Shown: positions 1 to 9,173 of the stretch, piece after piece
Position numbering within the stretch: position 1 is the stretch's first letter
Layout of the letters: each line of letters begins with the position of its first letter
Assembly (NCBI GenBank): GCA_905215015.1
Contig: CAJMOS010000019.1
Span: forward strand, 1-32,019
Reading direction: 5' to 3'
Length of the DNA: 32,019 nucleotides
Source of the DNA: an uncultured bacterium
Lineage (GTDB): Bacteria > Spirochaetota > Spirochaetia > Sphaerochaetales > Sphaerochaetaceae
Translations under genes and position numbers: made by a program
The notes under the pieces: model-generated
What the model saw: the letters and a program-made list of their open reading frames with translations, nothing else
What the model was told of the DNA's origin: nothing
Databases searched by the model: none

Positions 1-1166
1 TAGGCATACTTCCTCACCTGCGCCGACTCCCTCATGGCAGGAACCAAGGAATGGCCTTGAACCGTCTGGGGAACGGCAAGGCCGGCCAAATCCAAGATAG
101 TAGGCAGGATATCCACCTGACTGACACAGGAATCCACTTGCTGATGCTTTCCATCGTGAGGGAGCTTCAAGGAAAAGGGGATATGGGAGACTTCCTCATA
201 CATGCACATCTTCTGGAACAACTGATGGCTACCGAGCATCTCCCCATGGTCGGATGAGAAGAGGATGATACTCTCATCATAGAGGTGATGTTCCCTCAAC
301 CAGCCAATCAGACGACCAACCTGGTCGTCAAGCAATGTACAAAGACCAGCATAGACCCGCCAGCTCTCCTGCCACTCCTCCCGGGTGTACCCGTTTCCAA
401 TCGAACCGGTAACCTGGTAGAGCTGAAGTGGCGATTGCTTTTCAGCCCATACTCCCACATTATCCGCCATTTCCACCTGCGCTTCGGTGTACATCGAATA
501 ATAGGGTTCCGGAATGCAGAATGGCGGGTGTGGTGCCAGGAACATTGCCGACACGAACAAAGGCTTGTCTCCTTGGTATGTAGCAGAGAGCCCTTCTATC
601 AGACGGTCGGTGAAGTAAATGTCAAAATAGGCATTCGCCGGGCCATCATAGAGGCCGGCACGCGGGTTGGAATAGCTTTTTGCAATCGTCTTTTTTCCAC
701 TGACCAGCTTGGGACAGATTGTACGATAGCGCTTCCCTCCCGGCTTCGGATATCCGTGCTCATCAAGCCATGTCTTGTAGGTTTTCTCTGTGGAAAGCCA
801 ACGAATCCTGCTGGCAGGATCTTTTTCCGGTTGTCCCTCTTCCCGATACAAATGTTGTTTGCCGGAATGGTAGCAATCGTATCCTGCTCGTTCCAACAGT
901 TGGTAGAGATCGGGAATTTCCTTGTGCACAAGCCCATAGGGGATGTCCGGCCCCCGCCATGGATTGATCAAGGAACCATTGGTGGACGGATAGGTACCGG
1001 TAAAGAACGATCCACGGGCCGGGACGCAGAGTGGAGCTGTGCAGTAGGCACAGGAGAACACCTTGCTCTCCTCAAACAAGGCGTCAATCTGCGGTGTGAA
1101 ACCTTTTCCCAGGAAGTCCCGTCTGAGTTGGTCTGCAACGACAAGGATGATATGGGGTCTCTTCAC
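1..1166 (-). CDS. Sulfatase, cysteine type (3' end outside window)
   Basis: Hydrolyses sulfate esters, probably on an imported sulfated sugar. It opens VKRPHIILVVADQLRRDF, with the metal-binding Asp-Gln near residues 12-13. The formylglycine signature C-V-P-A-R is at residues 47-51, followed by GSFFTG. SSDHGEMLGSHQ, the usual C-terminal metal-site motif, comes later. The first residues are hydrophilic, so there is no signal peptide and the enzyme should be cytoplasmic. The start is a GTG whose first three bases overlap the stop of the heparinase-family gene (shared GTGA, 1163-1166), with AGGTGG about 8 bases upstream; no nearby in-frame ATG exists. This implies translational coupling. About 388 codons are visible, and the C-terminus lies beyond the left edge. 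Family is secure; the exact substrate is not. Confidence 0.9.
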   Translation of the reverse strand, partial: MKRPHIILVVADQLRRDFLGKGFTPQIDALFEESKVFSCAYCTAPLCVPARGSFFTGTYPSTNGSLINPWRGPDIPYGLVHKEIPDLYQLLERAGYDCYHSGKQHLYREEGQPEKDPASRIRWLSTEKTYKTWLDEHGYPKPGGKRYRTICPKLVSGKKTIAKSYSNPRAGLYDGPANAYFDIYFTDRLIEGLSATYQGDKPLFVSAMFLAPHPPFCIPEPYYSMYTEAQVEMADNVGVWAEKQSPLQLYQVTGSIGNGYTREEWQESWRVYAGLCTLLDDQVGRLIGWLREHHLYDESIILFSSDHGEMLGSHQLFQKMCMYEEVSHIPFSLKLPHDGKHQQVDSCVSQVDILPTILDLAGLAVPQTVQGHSLVPAMRESAQVRKYA

Positions 1167-3262
1167 TGGTCCACCTGCATCAAGCGTCCATACGCCTGAG
1201 GCGTGGCGATGATATCGCCGATTTCCTTCGCCTCCAATCCAAGCTTCTCCGTGTTGATGTCGTCCTTCTTATCCGTGATATCCAACATCAAGGTCGAAAG
1301 GCGCACCAGCATATGCTGTTCCTTGTTTCCCGAATCGGAGGGTCCGAAACTGATATCCATCGTCCAGCCGATTTCATCGGGAGCGAAGAACTTCGAAAGA
1401 ATCTCCGTCTGCTTGTAAAGATGGATGTCGATGCAGGAATCCCAAACCCAAAGGTAGGAGACAGAACCGCTTTCAATTCGGACGGCATTGTGGGAAATCC
1501 GTTCCACCTCAACTCCGGGAACGAAGTTCCAACGTTGCAGGTGCGGCGCATCCAGCCGGTCGCCACGATTGACCTCATCGCGCACCAGCATGTTCCCCGA
1601 ATCGAGGAACAGCACCTTTCTCGTATGGGAGCAGAAAGTATATCCATAGTGGTATGCCGAGGCGTACATCCCCTTCTCATAGGTCACAAAATCCGAAATC
1701 GGGCTATCGGGACGGTAAACGCCGAAACGGAATGCATACTTGTCCCAACTCTGGATTGGCTGGCCATAGCAGAGCACCGTGTTGTGGGACTCCATGTCGT
1801 ACATGTACCCACGCTGGATGCTCTTCATCGTTGCCGCATGGTAAAGCTTGCGGGTATACGGCTCACTGACAATCGGCCTTCCCCGAAGCATGATGACAAG
1901 CGAGAGCATGTCCATATGGTTGTGGCCGGAGATACCGCAGTTGACTTTGGCGGACATGATGAAACCATTGGCCTCGTCGGTCACTCCGTTGCGTCCAATG
2001 ACAAAACCCGTCTTGTCATTGGCATAGTATTTGACAAGGTCAACCGGATAGGGGCTTTTGCCGGTGCGGTAATCCAAGAGCGCTTTGCAAGCGAAGTTCT
2101 TGGTAAGTTCGAAACCAAGGCGAAGTGTCGGGTCGATGATCGGCCCGTTGTTGTCACCGATGCTTGGCAGGAATTGGCCCGTCGTCACCAGGATGGAAAA
2201 CAGGGTAAACGACTTGTCAATCCTTTGCTTGGCATCATCGTCAAGCAAAGGATAGTCATTGAGATTGGCAATGGCGGCCACACGATAGAGCATTTCGGCA
2301 ATCGCAGCACCGTACCAATAGCCAAGGGAAAGCTCGTTGTAGCCACCATCGCTGTTGTAATCTTCCTTGATATGGCGCAGGCAGATGGCTGCAGCATGCT
2401 CCTTCACGCAGGCAAAAGCGGGAATTTCCGGATACATGACGCTAAAGAAGAAGGGAGCTACTCCCCTCTCGAAAAAGTGGTGGTTATATGGGCGGTAGGC
2501 ATCCTTGTCATAACGGCGCAGTTGCATGCCGATGAACCAAAGGTGCTTGATGATTTCGAAAGCCATGTGGTAATCAAGGTCATAAGTCATCCGCGTATAA
2601 AGCATCTCGGTCAACACAAAACCAAGCCACGCCAGGTTCATCACATCCCGGTCCTCGCTATACATCAGATGTCCGGCTCCGACAGAGAAATCCTCAACAA
2701 TCACCGGATAGGTCTTGAAGAAGAAGCGTAGCAACTCGTCGTATTTCTCCAACACCGCCTTGTCGCCGTCTTCATGATAGAGAAACATCAGGTACTCGAA
2801 AAATTGCCCACGGGAAAAGATGGAGAACATGGCTCGATGGGTTTTGGTCTGGTCCCCCTTGGCATTGTAATGCAGCTCATTCTCCAGATGGGGCCCGAAA
2901 TCATGTTCGCCTCTCTTGCCGCCAGGAGCGACGTAGATGTTCCGCATCATCTTCCGCCCTGCTTCCAGGCAGAAAGCTTTCAAAGGTGCGGAAAGCCCCA
3001 GCGAAGCCTGGAACATGAATGGATTCACCCCTTCGGGGATGGGGCGAAGAGGAAGGGCCCGATAGTCGTAGAAATGGACAACGTTCTTCCGCTTCTCAAA
3101 ATAGGAGACCAACAGGCGCTTGGCATCATCCACATCACCGTTCCTCCATGCCTCACCAACCTTTTCCATGCCTGGATAACTATAGTCGAATGCGCCAAAT
3201 ACCTCGTTGTCGGTAATTGCCCTCTCATCGGAGGGAATCTGCAGTTCGCCGCCCATGGACAT
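1163..3262 (-). CDS. Heparinase II/III-family polysaccharide lyase-like protein
   Basis: A 699-residue protein with an alpha-toroid N-terminal half and a C-terminal heparinase II/III-like beta domain. Visible landmarks are NHHFFERG near residues 260-267, DGGYNE near 305-310 (the DGSYxE-type motif of the toroid) and GHNHMDMLSL near 446-455, the family's His/Asp signature that opens the beta-sandwich. Characterised relatives cleave uronic-acid-containing polysaccharides (heparin, heparan, alginate-type) by beta-elimination; the substrate here is inferred only. I start it at the ATG preceded by AAAAGGAGA (a second ATG lies two codons on). A longer reading to 3373 has no ribosome site and an unrelated N-terminus. 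No signal peptide, so cytoplasmic action on imported oligosaccharides is likely. The sulfatase gene follows with a 4-bp overlap. Confidence 0.85.
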   Translation of the reverse strand: MSMGGELQIPSDERAITDNEVFGAFDYSYPGMEKVGEAWRNGDVDDAKRLLVSYFEKRKNVVHFYDYRALPLRPIPEGVNPFMFQASLGLSAPLKAFCLEAGRKMMRNIYVAPGGKRGEHDFGPHLENELHYNAKGDQTKTHRAMFSIFSRGQFFEYLMFLYHEDGDKAVLEKYDELLRFFFKTYPVIVEDFSVGAGHLMYSEDRDVMNLAWLGFVLTEMLYTRMTYDLDYHMAFEIIKHLWFIGMQLRRYDKDAYRPYNHHFFERGVAPFFFSVMYPEIPAFACVKEHAAAICLRHIKEDYNSDGGYNELSLGYWYGAAIAEMLYRVAAIANLNDYPLLDDDAKQRIDKSFTLFSILVTTGQFLPSIGDNNGPIIDPTLRLGFELTKNFACKALLDYRTGKSPYPVDLVKYYANDKTGFVIGRNGVTDEANGFIMSAKVNCGISGHNHMDMLSLVIMLRGRPIVSEPYTRKLYHAATMKSIQRGYMYDMESHNTVLCYGQPIQSWDKYAFRFGVYRPDSPISDFVTYEKGMYASAYHYGYTFCSHTRKVLFLDSGNMLVRDEVNRGDRLDAPHLQRWNFVPGVEVERISHNAVRIESGSVSYLWVWDSCIDIHLYKQTEILSKFFAPDEIGWTMDISFGPSDSGNKEQHMLVRLSTLMLDITDKKDDINTEKLGLEAKEIGDIIATPQAYGRLMQVDQ

Positions 3263-3482
3263 ACTTCTCCTTTTGCATTGATTCTGCCAACAGGGTAGAT
3301 TCGCACCGAAGAGGACACAAGGGATGTTTTTTTGGAAAGATGGCACTATTCTGGAAAAAACGGCATGCGCCATCCTGTTCCATCAAAAAAACACCATCTT
3401 TTCCAAAATCTTATCCATTGAGGAAACGACAAAACCGTCGACATGATGAACCATCAATATCCCACGCGCAGAAGGAGTACGT
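3263..3482. promoter_or_regulatory. Divergent control region with nested inverted repeats
   Basis: This stretch separates the leftward lyase/sulfatase pair from the rightward importer operon. It contains a long interrupted inverted repeat: TTTTGGAAAGATGG at 3330-3343 against CCATCTTTTCCAAAA at 3394-3408 (one-base indel). Nested within is TGTTTTTTTG at 3325-3334 against CAAAAAAACA at 3384-3393. CCATC recurs directly at 3370, 3380 and 3394. A weak rightward promoter could be TTGAGG (3418-3423) with CATGAT (3442-3447), spacer 18. The AraC-family regulator encoded in the rightward operon is the obvious candidate to bind here. The repeats are seen; the regulatory role is inferred. Confidence 0.5.
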
Positions 3483-5048
3483 ATGATGAGAAAGAGGTTG
3501 GTCGCCATGGCATTTGCGATGAGCGCCATGCTGGCAACGTTCGCACAGGGCAAAGCTGAGAAACCTGCCACAACAGAGAAAAAGGATGATGGGCCCGTTC
3601 CCATCACGATGCTGATTGAAACACAGGCAGTCCAGGTGGACAAATCATCTCCCATCATGCAGATGATCGATACCAAGTACAACATCGACCTTGATGCCTG
3701 GGAGTTGGATCCGAAAAAATTCGACGAGCAGCTCAACGTCCGCTTTGCAGGAGGCGAGATGCCCGACGTCTTCACCACCGACACGACCGCAAACCTTCCC
3801 AGTTACGTGGAAGGCGGCATCGCAGCGGAGATTCCTGTTTCTCTGATTCGAGAAAAGGCTCCCCATTATGCAGAGGCGGTCGACCGGATTGATCCGACCA
3901 TCTGGGATGCCATGACCTACAACGGCAAGAATTACGGCTACGCCCAACCGATGGCGATCTACCCGATGGCTGTGTTCTGGAACCAGAACTGGCTGGACAA
4001 ACTCGGGCTCCAGCCTCCAACCACATTGGAAGAAATGGAGAAAGTGCTGCTTGCATTTGTCAATGACGATCCGGACGGCGATGGTAAAAACGACACCGCA
4101 GGCATGGCCGAGCGCACTTTCGGCGCGGTCTTTGGCGCCTATGGTGTCCGTTGTGTCACTGGCGGCAATACCGGATTCAAGGTTGAGGAGATGCAATTGG
4201 ACGAACAAGGTCTTCCATTCTTCCCCTATATCACCGAACGGGCGAAAGAGGCTTTGACCCTCCTGCACAAGTGGTACGAACTGGGTATCGTCGACAAGGA
4301 GTTCGTCACCGGAGAAAACCATGGTGGCTACAGCTGGGATTCCCACTCCTTCATGAATGGACGCATCGGTGTCACTTGTGCCCAACCCTCCCATTACTTC
4401 ATGACCAGCCTGGATGACTCCGATCCGAAGAACCTCGGCCGTTGCATGAGGGACTACAAGGCGATTGATCCGAACGCCAAGGTCACCATCGGCCCTGCAC
4501 CAATCGGCCCTTACGGCGACCAAGGCACCGAAGCCTGGGCACCGGTTGGGAAACTGGTCGTCGTCACCCAAAAGGCGATGGAAGACCCCCGCAAGATTGA
4601 TGCGATCCTGAAGATGCTGGACGACTTCTATGCCGACCCTGATTTCGCCATGATGTTGACCTATGGCATCAAGGATGTCGACTGGAAGGAGACTCCGTAC
4701 GGACCGGTTCGTCTGACCGACGGAAAGGAAGCAAGGAGAAAGGGCATCATACAGTTCGGCTATGGCAACACCGCCGTCTTTGCCGCCCAAGCACGCCAGG
4801 CCCAGGATTCGTTCGGCAAGAGCGTGACCCAGCATGGGTATCCGAGGATTCTGGTGCCGAACGTACCGGAGTTCAGCAACTGCATCGCAACGCTCGACAC
4901 CCTGACCGAGCAGGCCTACTACGACATGATTACTGGCACGAAGCCAATGTCCTACTTCGACACCTTCGTGCAGGAGTTCAAGGCTGCAGGTGGCGAGGCG
5001 GCAGAAAAGGCAATCCGTGAGGCTGCGGCAGCCAAGATGAAGCATTGA
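3483..5048 (+). CDS. ABC importer solute-binding protein, AlgQ/LipO-like
   Basis: Periplasmic binding protein of 521 residues for an oligosaccharide importer. The N-terminus MMRKRLVAMAFAMSAMLATFA is a signal peptide, with likely cleavage before QGKAEK; there is no lipobox cysteine. The length fits the large LipO/YtcQ/AlgQ group (about 500-550 residues). Residues 196-204, DPDGDGKND, form an EF-hand-like calcium loop of the kind found in alginate-binding AlgQ proteins and in related glycosaminoglycan-disaccharide binding proteins. The start is ATG-ATG behind AGAAGGAGTACGT. It is the first gene of the rightward operon, followed by its two permeases; no ATPase gene is present, so a shared one is expected elsewhere. 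Substrate as sulfated or unsaturated uronate oligosaccharide is inferred from the neighbouring lyase and sulfatases. Confidence 0.9.
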   Translation: MMRKRLVAMAFAMSAMLATFAQGKAEKPATTEKKDDGPVPITMLIETQAVQVDKSSPIMQMIDTKYNIDLDAWELDPKKFDEQLNVRFAGGEMPDVFTTDTTANLPSYVEGGIAAEIPVSLIREKAPHYAEAVDRIDPTIWDAMTYNGKNYGYAQPMAIYPMAVFWNQNWLDKLGLQPPTTLEEMEKVLLAFVNDDPDGDGKNDTAGMAERTFGAVFGAYGVRCVTGGNTGFKVEEMQLDEQGLPFFPYITERAKEALTLLHKWYELGIVDKEFVTGENHGGYSWDSHSFMNGRIGVTCAQPSHYFMTSLDDSDPKNLGRCMRDYKAIDPNAKVTIGPAPIGPYGDQGTEAWAPVGKLVVVTQKAMEDPRKIDAILKMLDDFYADPDFAMMLTYGIKDVDWKETPYGPVRLTDGKEARRKGIIQFGYGNTAVFAAQARQAQDSFGKSVTQHGYPRILVPNVPEFSNCIATLDTLTEQAYYDMITGTKPMSYFDTFVQEFKAAGGEAAEKAIREAAAAKMKH

Positions 5049-5076
5049 TTTCGATATCAAGATGAAGGGGATTTGC

Positions 5077-6033
5077 ATGACCAGACATACGCGAGACACC
5101 GTTCAGGCAAGACCTGTCCTGCTGAAAAAACATAACTTCCTGTCAAACCTGAGCATATATCGGAGCTATTATCTCATGCTCATCCCCGGAATCTTGTTTT
5201 ATGCGCTGTTCCATTATGGGCCGATGTATGGACTCGTCATCGCCTTTCAGGACTTCTATCCCCTGAAAGGGGTGAGTGGGAGCAAATTCGTCGGTCTGAA
5301 GCACTTCAGGGCGCTTTTCTCGAACCCGTTTTTCCTCAGCGTCTTCAAGAATACGCTGATTATCAGCTTCTACAAGCTCCTGGTTTGTTTTCCTGCGCCG
5401 ATTCTGCTCTGCCTTTTGCTCAACGAGGTCAAGCAACCCTTGTTCAAAAAGATCAGCCAGTCGGTTTCCTACCTTCCCCATTTCATCAGTTGGGTCGTGG
5501 TCAGCGGACTCTTCACCGAACTGCTTTCCCCTTCCCGTGGTCCCATCAACATCCTGCGCAGCATGATGGGTCTGGAGACCATCTTCTTCGTGGCGGATCC
5601 CAGGTGGTTCCGTACCATCCTGGTCATTTCCGACCTGTGGAAATCAGTCGGATGGGGTTCCATCGTCTACCTGGCCGCCGTGACCAGCATAGACCCCTGC
5701 CTGTACGAAGCCGCCCAGATTGACGGGGCGGGCAGAATCCAGCGAATCATCCACGTAACCATTCCAGCCTTGGTACCGGTCTTCACCGTCATGTTCATCA
5801 TGCAGTCTGGGAAAATCCTCAACGACGCCTTCGAGCAAGTCTATAACTTTCTGACCCCTTCGACCTACGGAGTCGGAGATGTCATCTCTACTTTCGTCTA
5901 CCGCATGGGCATCCAGAAGATGCAGTACAGCTTCACCACAGCGGTGGATCTCTTCAAGAACGTCTTGTCATTCGGCTTGGTCATGCTGACCAACTATATC
6001 TCGCACAAGACGAGCGAATATTCCCTGTGGTGA
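5077..6033 (+). CDS. ABC importer permease, LplB-like
   Basis: Inner-membrane permease of 318 residues. A first membrane span lies around residues 31-56 (YYLMLIPGILFYALFHYGPM), and several more follow. The conserved EAA loop that docks the ATPase reads EAAQIDGAGRIQRI near residues 211-224. The HYGPMYGLVIAFQDF segment is typical of the LplB/YteP group that pairs with AlgQ/LipO-type binding proteins. I start at the ATG preceded by GAAGGGG with 6 bases spacing; an ATG five codons upstream (5062) lacks a ribosome site. It lies 28 bases after the binding-protein gene and 18 before the second permease, so it is co-transcribed. It would form a heterodimeric channel with the next gene product. Confidence 0.93.
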   Translation: MTRHTRDTVQARPVLLKKHNFLSNLSIYRSYYLMLIPGILFYALFHYGPMYGLVIAFQDFYPLKGVSGSKFVGLKHFRALFSNPFFLSVFKNTLIISFYKLLVCFPAPILLCLLLNEVKQPLFKKISQSVSYLPHFISWVVVSGLFTELLSPSRGPINILRSMMGLETIFFVADPRWFRTILVISDLWKSVGWGSIVYLAAVTSIDPCLYEAAQIDGAGRIQRIIHVTIPALVPVFTVMFIMQSGKILNDAFEQVYNFLTPSTYGVGDVISTFVYRMGIQKMQYSFTTAVDLFKNVLSFGLVMLTNYISHKTSEYSLW

Positions 6034-6051
6034 GAATAAGGAGAAGCAACC

Positions 6052-6936
6052 ATGGCCCAAAAGAGACATAAAGTCCAAAAAACCGCAGAAGACTATGTGG
6101 TTGACACCATTGCCTACACTCTGCTTACCCTGCTCACCATCTCCATCCTGTTGCCCTTCTGCCAAGTGGTCACCATCTCGATGAGTCCTGACAGTGTGGT
6201 CAACACCAATGGTTTTCACCTTTTCCCGACAAAATTCGATTTCAACGGGTACCGTGAGATCATCGCCGATGAGAACTTCCTGCATAGCTATCTCATCACT
6301 ATCCTCCGCACTACGGTAGGCGTATCGCTTTCCATCTTCGTCACCATGCTGACCGCCTATCCGCTTTCCAAGACGAAGTTGCCCTATCGAAGGGGCATCA
6401 TGCTGTTCATCGTCTTCACTATGTATTTCTCTGGAGGCACGATTCCCAAATACCTTTTGCTCAAAAACCTGCATCTGCACAACAACTTCCTTGTCTATAT
6501 CCTGCCGGACATGATTATCGGCTTCGCCTTGATCATCACCCGCAACTACTTCATGAGCCTTCCCTCTGCGTTGGAAGAGTCTGCACGCATAGACGGAGCC
6601 GGAGATTTTCGCATCCTCATGCAGGTCTATTTTCCTCTCTCCACGCCAATTGTCGCCACCATTGGACTCTGGTATGGCGTCCATCACTGGAACGCATGGA
6701 CGGACAACATGCTTTATGTCTCGGACAAGCACCTGTATGTCCTGCAGTATGTGTTGCACCGTCTGCTGGAAAGTGGCCAGTCCCAAGAACTCGAAGCCTT
6801 TCAGGATGTAGTGGTCAACACCGAAACGATGAAGATGGCGGCGCTGGTCCTTTCCTTGATTCCCATCATCATCGTCTATCCCTGGCTTCAGAAATACTTC
6901 GTCAAGGGAATGACCGTTGGATCGGTCAAGGGCTGA
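6052..6936 (+). CDS. ABC importer permease, LplC-like
   Basis: Second inner-membrane permease of the same importer, 294 residues. It has about six membrane spans, the first around residues 17-42. The EAA loop reads EESARIDGAGDFRILMQ near residues 175-191. The stretch FSGGTIPKYLLLKNLHLHNN is characteristic of the LplC/YtcP branch of the CUT1 group. It ends YFVKGMTVGSVKG, the usual C-terminus of this branch. Ribosome site AAGGAG lies 8 bases before the ATG. The gene sits 18 bases behind the LplB-like gene and 42 before the regulator gene. Assignment to family and partner is secure; substrate is inferred from context. Confidence 0.93.
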   Translation: MAQKRHKVQKTAEDYVVDTIAYTLLTLLTISILLPFCQVVTISMSPDSVVNTNGFHLFPTKFDFNGYREIIADENFLHSYLITILRTTVGVSLSIFVTMLTAYPLSKTKLPYRRGIMLFIVFTMYFSGGTIPKYLLLKNLHLHNNFLVYILPDMIIGFALIITRNYFMSLPSALEESARIDGAGDFRILMQVYFPLSTPIVATIGLWYGVHHWNAWTDNMLYVSDKHLYVLQYVLHRLLESGQSQELEAFQDVVVNTETMKMAALVLSLIPIIIVYPWLQKYFVKGMTVGSVKG

Positions 6937-6978
6937 GTCCGGCACAAGGCGGCCAAGTATGCTACATTTGGATATGAC

Positions 6979-9168
6979 ATGATGCGGCAGAAACGTACAC
7001 GGACCACATTATTAAGTGTGCTTTTAATCAGCGTGGCAGGGGCGCTTCTCTGCTCGCTGGTCTCCAATTTTTTTTACTATCGGTATGCACGCAAGATTTC
7101 GGATAACGAAATTCTTTCCGCGACTGCCTCGAACGGGGAAATCGCCTTCAACAATATCGACAAGGAGTTCATGTCGGTAGCCAACGTCAGCGCGCTCTTG
7201 CTCTCGGATGACAATTTCCGCCAGACCATCATACAGGGAGACCCGAATGCGGTCGTCGAGTCGTTGCGGGGCCTTTCCAATCTCACCCAGACCTCCAATG
7301 CCATCATCGGTATCGACTTCTACTATCCGGAAGACCGTCTGGTGGTCACTGGCAGCAAGAACATCCACTATGATGTCGATGATATGCAGGTGGAACGGTT
7401 CCTTCCGTGGTTTGCTACTTATACACAAAGCGACAAAACCGCCCAATTTCTGCCTTTGGGCCGGAACAGTTACCCAGATGACGAACAAACCATTACCTAT
7501 GTCGCCCAGAAACCGGTTTTCTCCCAGCACGCGAAAGCCGTAGTTGCCATCCATATCTCTCCCTCCTTCTTCCGTTCCTACATTGATGAAACGGACGGAC
7601 ATCTGTTGCTCTTCTCAGATGAAGGCTGTCTCTACGAGACCGCCTCTGACCATCCGTATGTCGACATCGCCAAATCCGCTTTTGGCTCCCACCGGCATGA
7701 AAAAATCCAAAGCCTGCTCATCCAGAACGAGAACGAACAATACCTCCTTTTGGAGAAACGCTCCCGTTTTCTCCCCCTTTCCTATGTCTACATACGCCGG
7801 CAACCGGATTTGAACGGCGGCCTGCCCTATGTAAAAACATATCTCTTCACCGTCATCCTGCTGGTCATGGTCAACTTGGCCACCATGCTCCTGATTGCGT
7901 TGAACGGCAATACTATTTACAAAAACAAGGTCCGCTCCGTCGTGCCGGATGGCAAGAAAAGCGAAGGAGAAAGTTTCGACCAGACCATCGACAAACTGAA
8001 GGAAAAGTTCAACGCGCTGAACTCCTCCTACGAAAACGCCCAGCCGATTTTGGTGCAGAATACACTCCGTCTGCTCGTGCTGGGACGTGCTATGGATTAT
8101 CCGGATTCCGAGCTCAAAACATTGCTGCCGTATGGAGAGTGTTCTGTGGCCTTCGTCAAAGGGGAACGGATGCGACAGAGAAATGCTGCGCTTCAGATGG
8201 CAATGGAGCATCTTCCAACCAACTGCCGAAGTCTCTTCACCACGGTCAACGGCGAGACCGTACTGATCCTCAATGCCGACAGCGGAGCGATGCGACAGGT
8301 GGTCGAGAATCTTGCCACCACTCTTTCGGGAAATGGCATGCACCTTTATCTCAGTAGACTACAGAAACGAACCCAATCGGCTTTCGCCATCGGCTACAAG
8401 GAAGCGCAGGCCGCCCTTTCCTACCGCTATCTCTATCCAGACAAGCCGGTCATAACCATCGAGGAACTTGCTATCGAGCACCGTAGGACCACCGGCCCCC
8501 AGTACAAAATGCTCAGCCAAATCGAGGATGCCTTGATGCAGGAAAACGAAGCGCTGCCGCTCAGTCTGCTCGGCCAGTATGTCGAGACACTCGAAGACAA
8601 CCCCTTCACCATCGAGTATGTGCGAGGGGCGACCCGCGACCTGGTCACCGTTTTCGGACGGGTTGTCTCACAACGCGGACTGGATGAGACTGGTATCTTC
8701 GGTTACGACCTCAGAGAACATTACGAGCAAATCAAGGATATCCGTGAGTTCCATGTCTGGATGGAAATCTGCCTGAAAAACTTCTATGACTACCTGTCAG
8801 AAAAGAAGCAGAACAACGAGGCACTCTCCATCAAGGGCAGGATTGATGCCATCATCGATACCAGTCCCGCCAAGGATATTTCGCTCGATTACATCGCCGA
8901 ACGGATTCACATGCGCTCAGACGAACTTTCCAAACTATTCAAGACATGCTATGGCACCAACTATTCCGAGTTCATCAGGACCAGGAAAATCGAGCAGGCA
9001 AAACAAATGCTTGCGGAGGGGAACCTGGTCAAAGAGGTTGCCTACACCTTGGGATATAGTACACCACAGTATTTCATCAAGGTGTTCAAACAGGAGACAG
9101 GGACCACCCCAAGTTTCTACAACAAATGCTACAATGGTTCGGATGACGGATCAGCACATAAAGGATAG
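6979..9168 (+). CDS. Membrane-anchored AraC-family transcriptional regulator
   Basis: A 729-residue one-component sensor-regulator. A first membrane span covers residues 9-34 and a second residues 288-309, flanking a roughly 250-residue extracytoplasmic sensor region of Cache-like size. After a cytoplasmic linker, the last 108 residues carry a two-helix-turn-helix AraC domain (from about 622), including YSEFIRTRKIEQAKQML and VAYTLGYSTPQYFIKVFKQ. This is the YesN/YtdP-type architecture commonly found beside LplB/LplC importers. It probably senses the sugar or the loaded binding protein in the periplasm and controls the divergent promoter region at 3263-3482. The ribosome site is weak (TTTGGATATGAC). 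The stop overlaps the ribosome site of the next gene, so coupling is likely. Confidence 0.9.
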   Translation: MMRQKRTRTTLLSVLLISVAGALLCSLVSNFFYYRYARKISDNEILSATASNGEIAFNNIDKEFMSVANVSALLLSDDNFRQTIIQGDPNAVVESLRGLSNLTQTSNAIIGIDFYYPEDRLVVTGSKNIHYDVDDMQVERFLPWFATYTQSDKTAQFLPLGRNSYPDDEQTITYVAQKPVFSQHAKAVVAIHISPSFFRSYIDETDGHLLLFSDEGCLYETASDHPYVDIAKSAFGSHRHEKIQSLLIQNENEQYLLLEKRSRFLPLSYVYIRRQPDLNGGLPYVKTYLFTVILLVMVNLATMLLIALNGNTIYKNKVRSVVPDGKKSEGESFDQTIDKLKEKFNALNSSYENAQPILVQNTLRLLVLGRAMDYPDSELKTLLPYGECSVAFVKGERMRQRNAALQMAMEHLPTNCRSLFTTVNGETVLILNADSGAMRQVVENLATTLSGNGMHLYLSRLQKRTQSAFAIGYKEAQAALSYRYLYPDKPVITIEELAIEHRRTTGPQYKMLSQIEDALMQENEALPLSLLGQYVETLEDNPFTIEYVRGATRDLVTVFGRVVSQRGLDETGIFGYDLREHYEQIKDIREFHVWMEICLKNFYDYLSEKKQNNEALSIKGRIDAIIDTSPAKDISLDYIAERIHMRSDELSKLFKTCYGTNYSEFIRTRKIEQAKQMLAEGNLVKEVAYTLGYSTPQYFIKVFKQETGTTPSFYNKCYNGSDDGSAHKG

Positions 9169-9173
9169 GCAAT

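Noticed and set aside
1313..2731. Long plus-strand reading frame opposite the heparinase-family gene
   Set aside because: Its sequence has no recognisable family and low-quality composition; the minus strand carries clear motifs, a ribosome site and a coupled neighbour.
3645..5099. Long minus-strand frame (484 residues) opposite the binding protein
   Set aside because: The plus strand encodes a signal peptide and full binding-protein motifs; the antisense frame is a by-product of codon bias.
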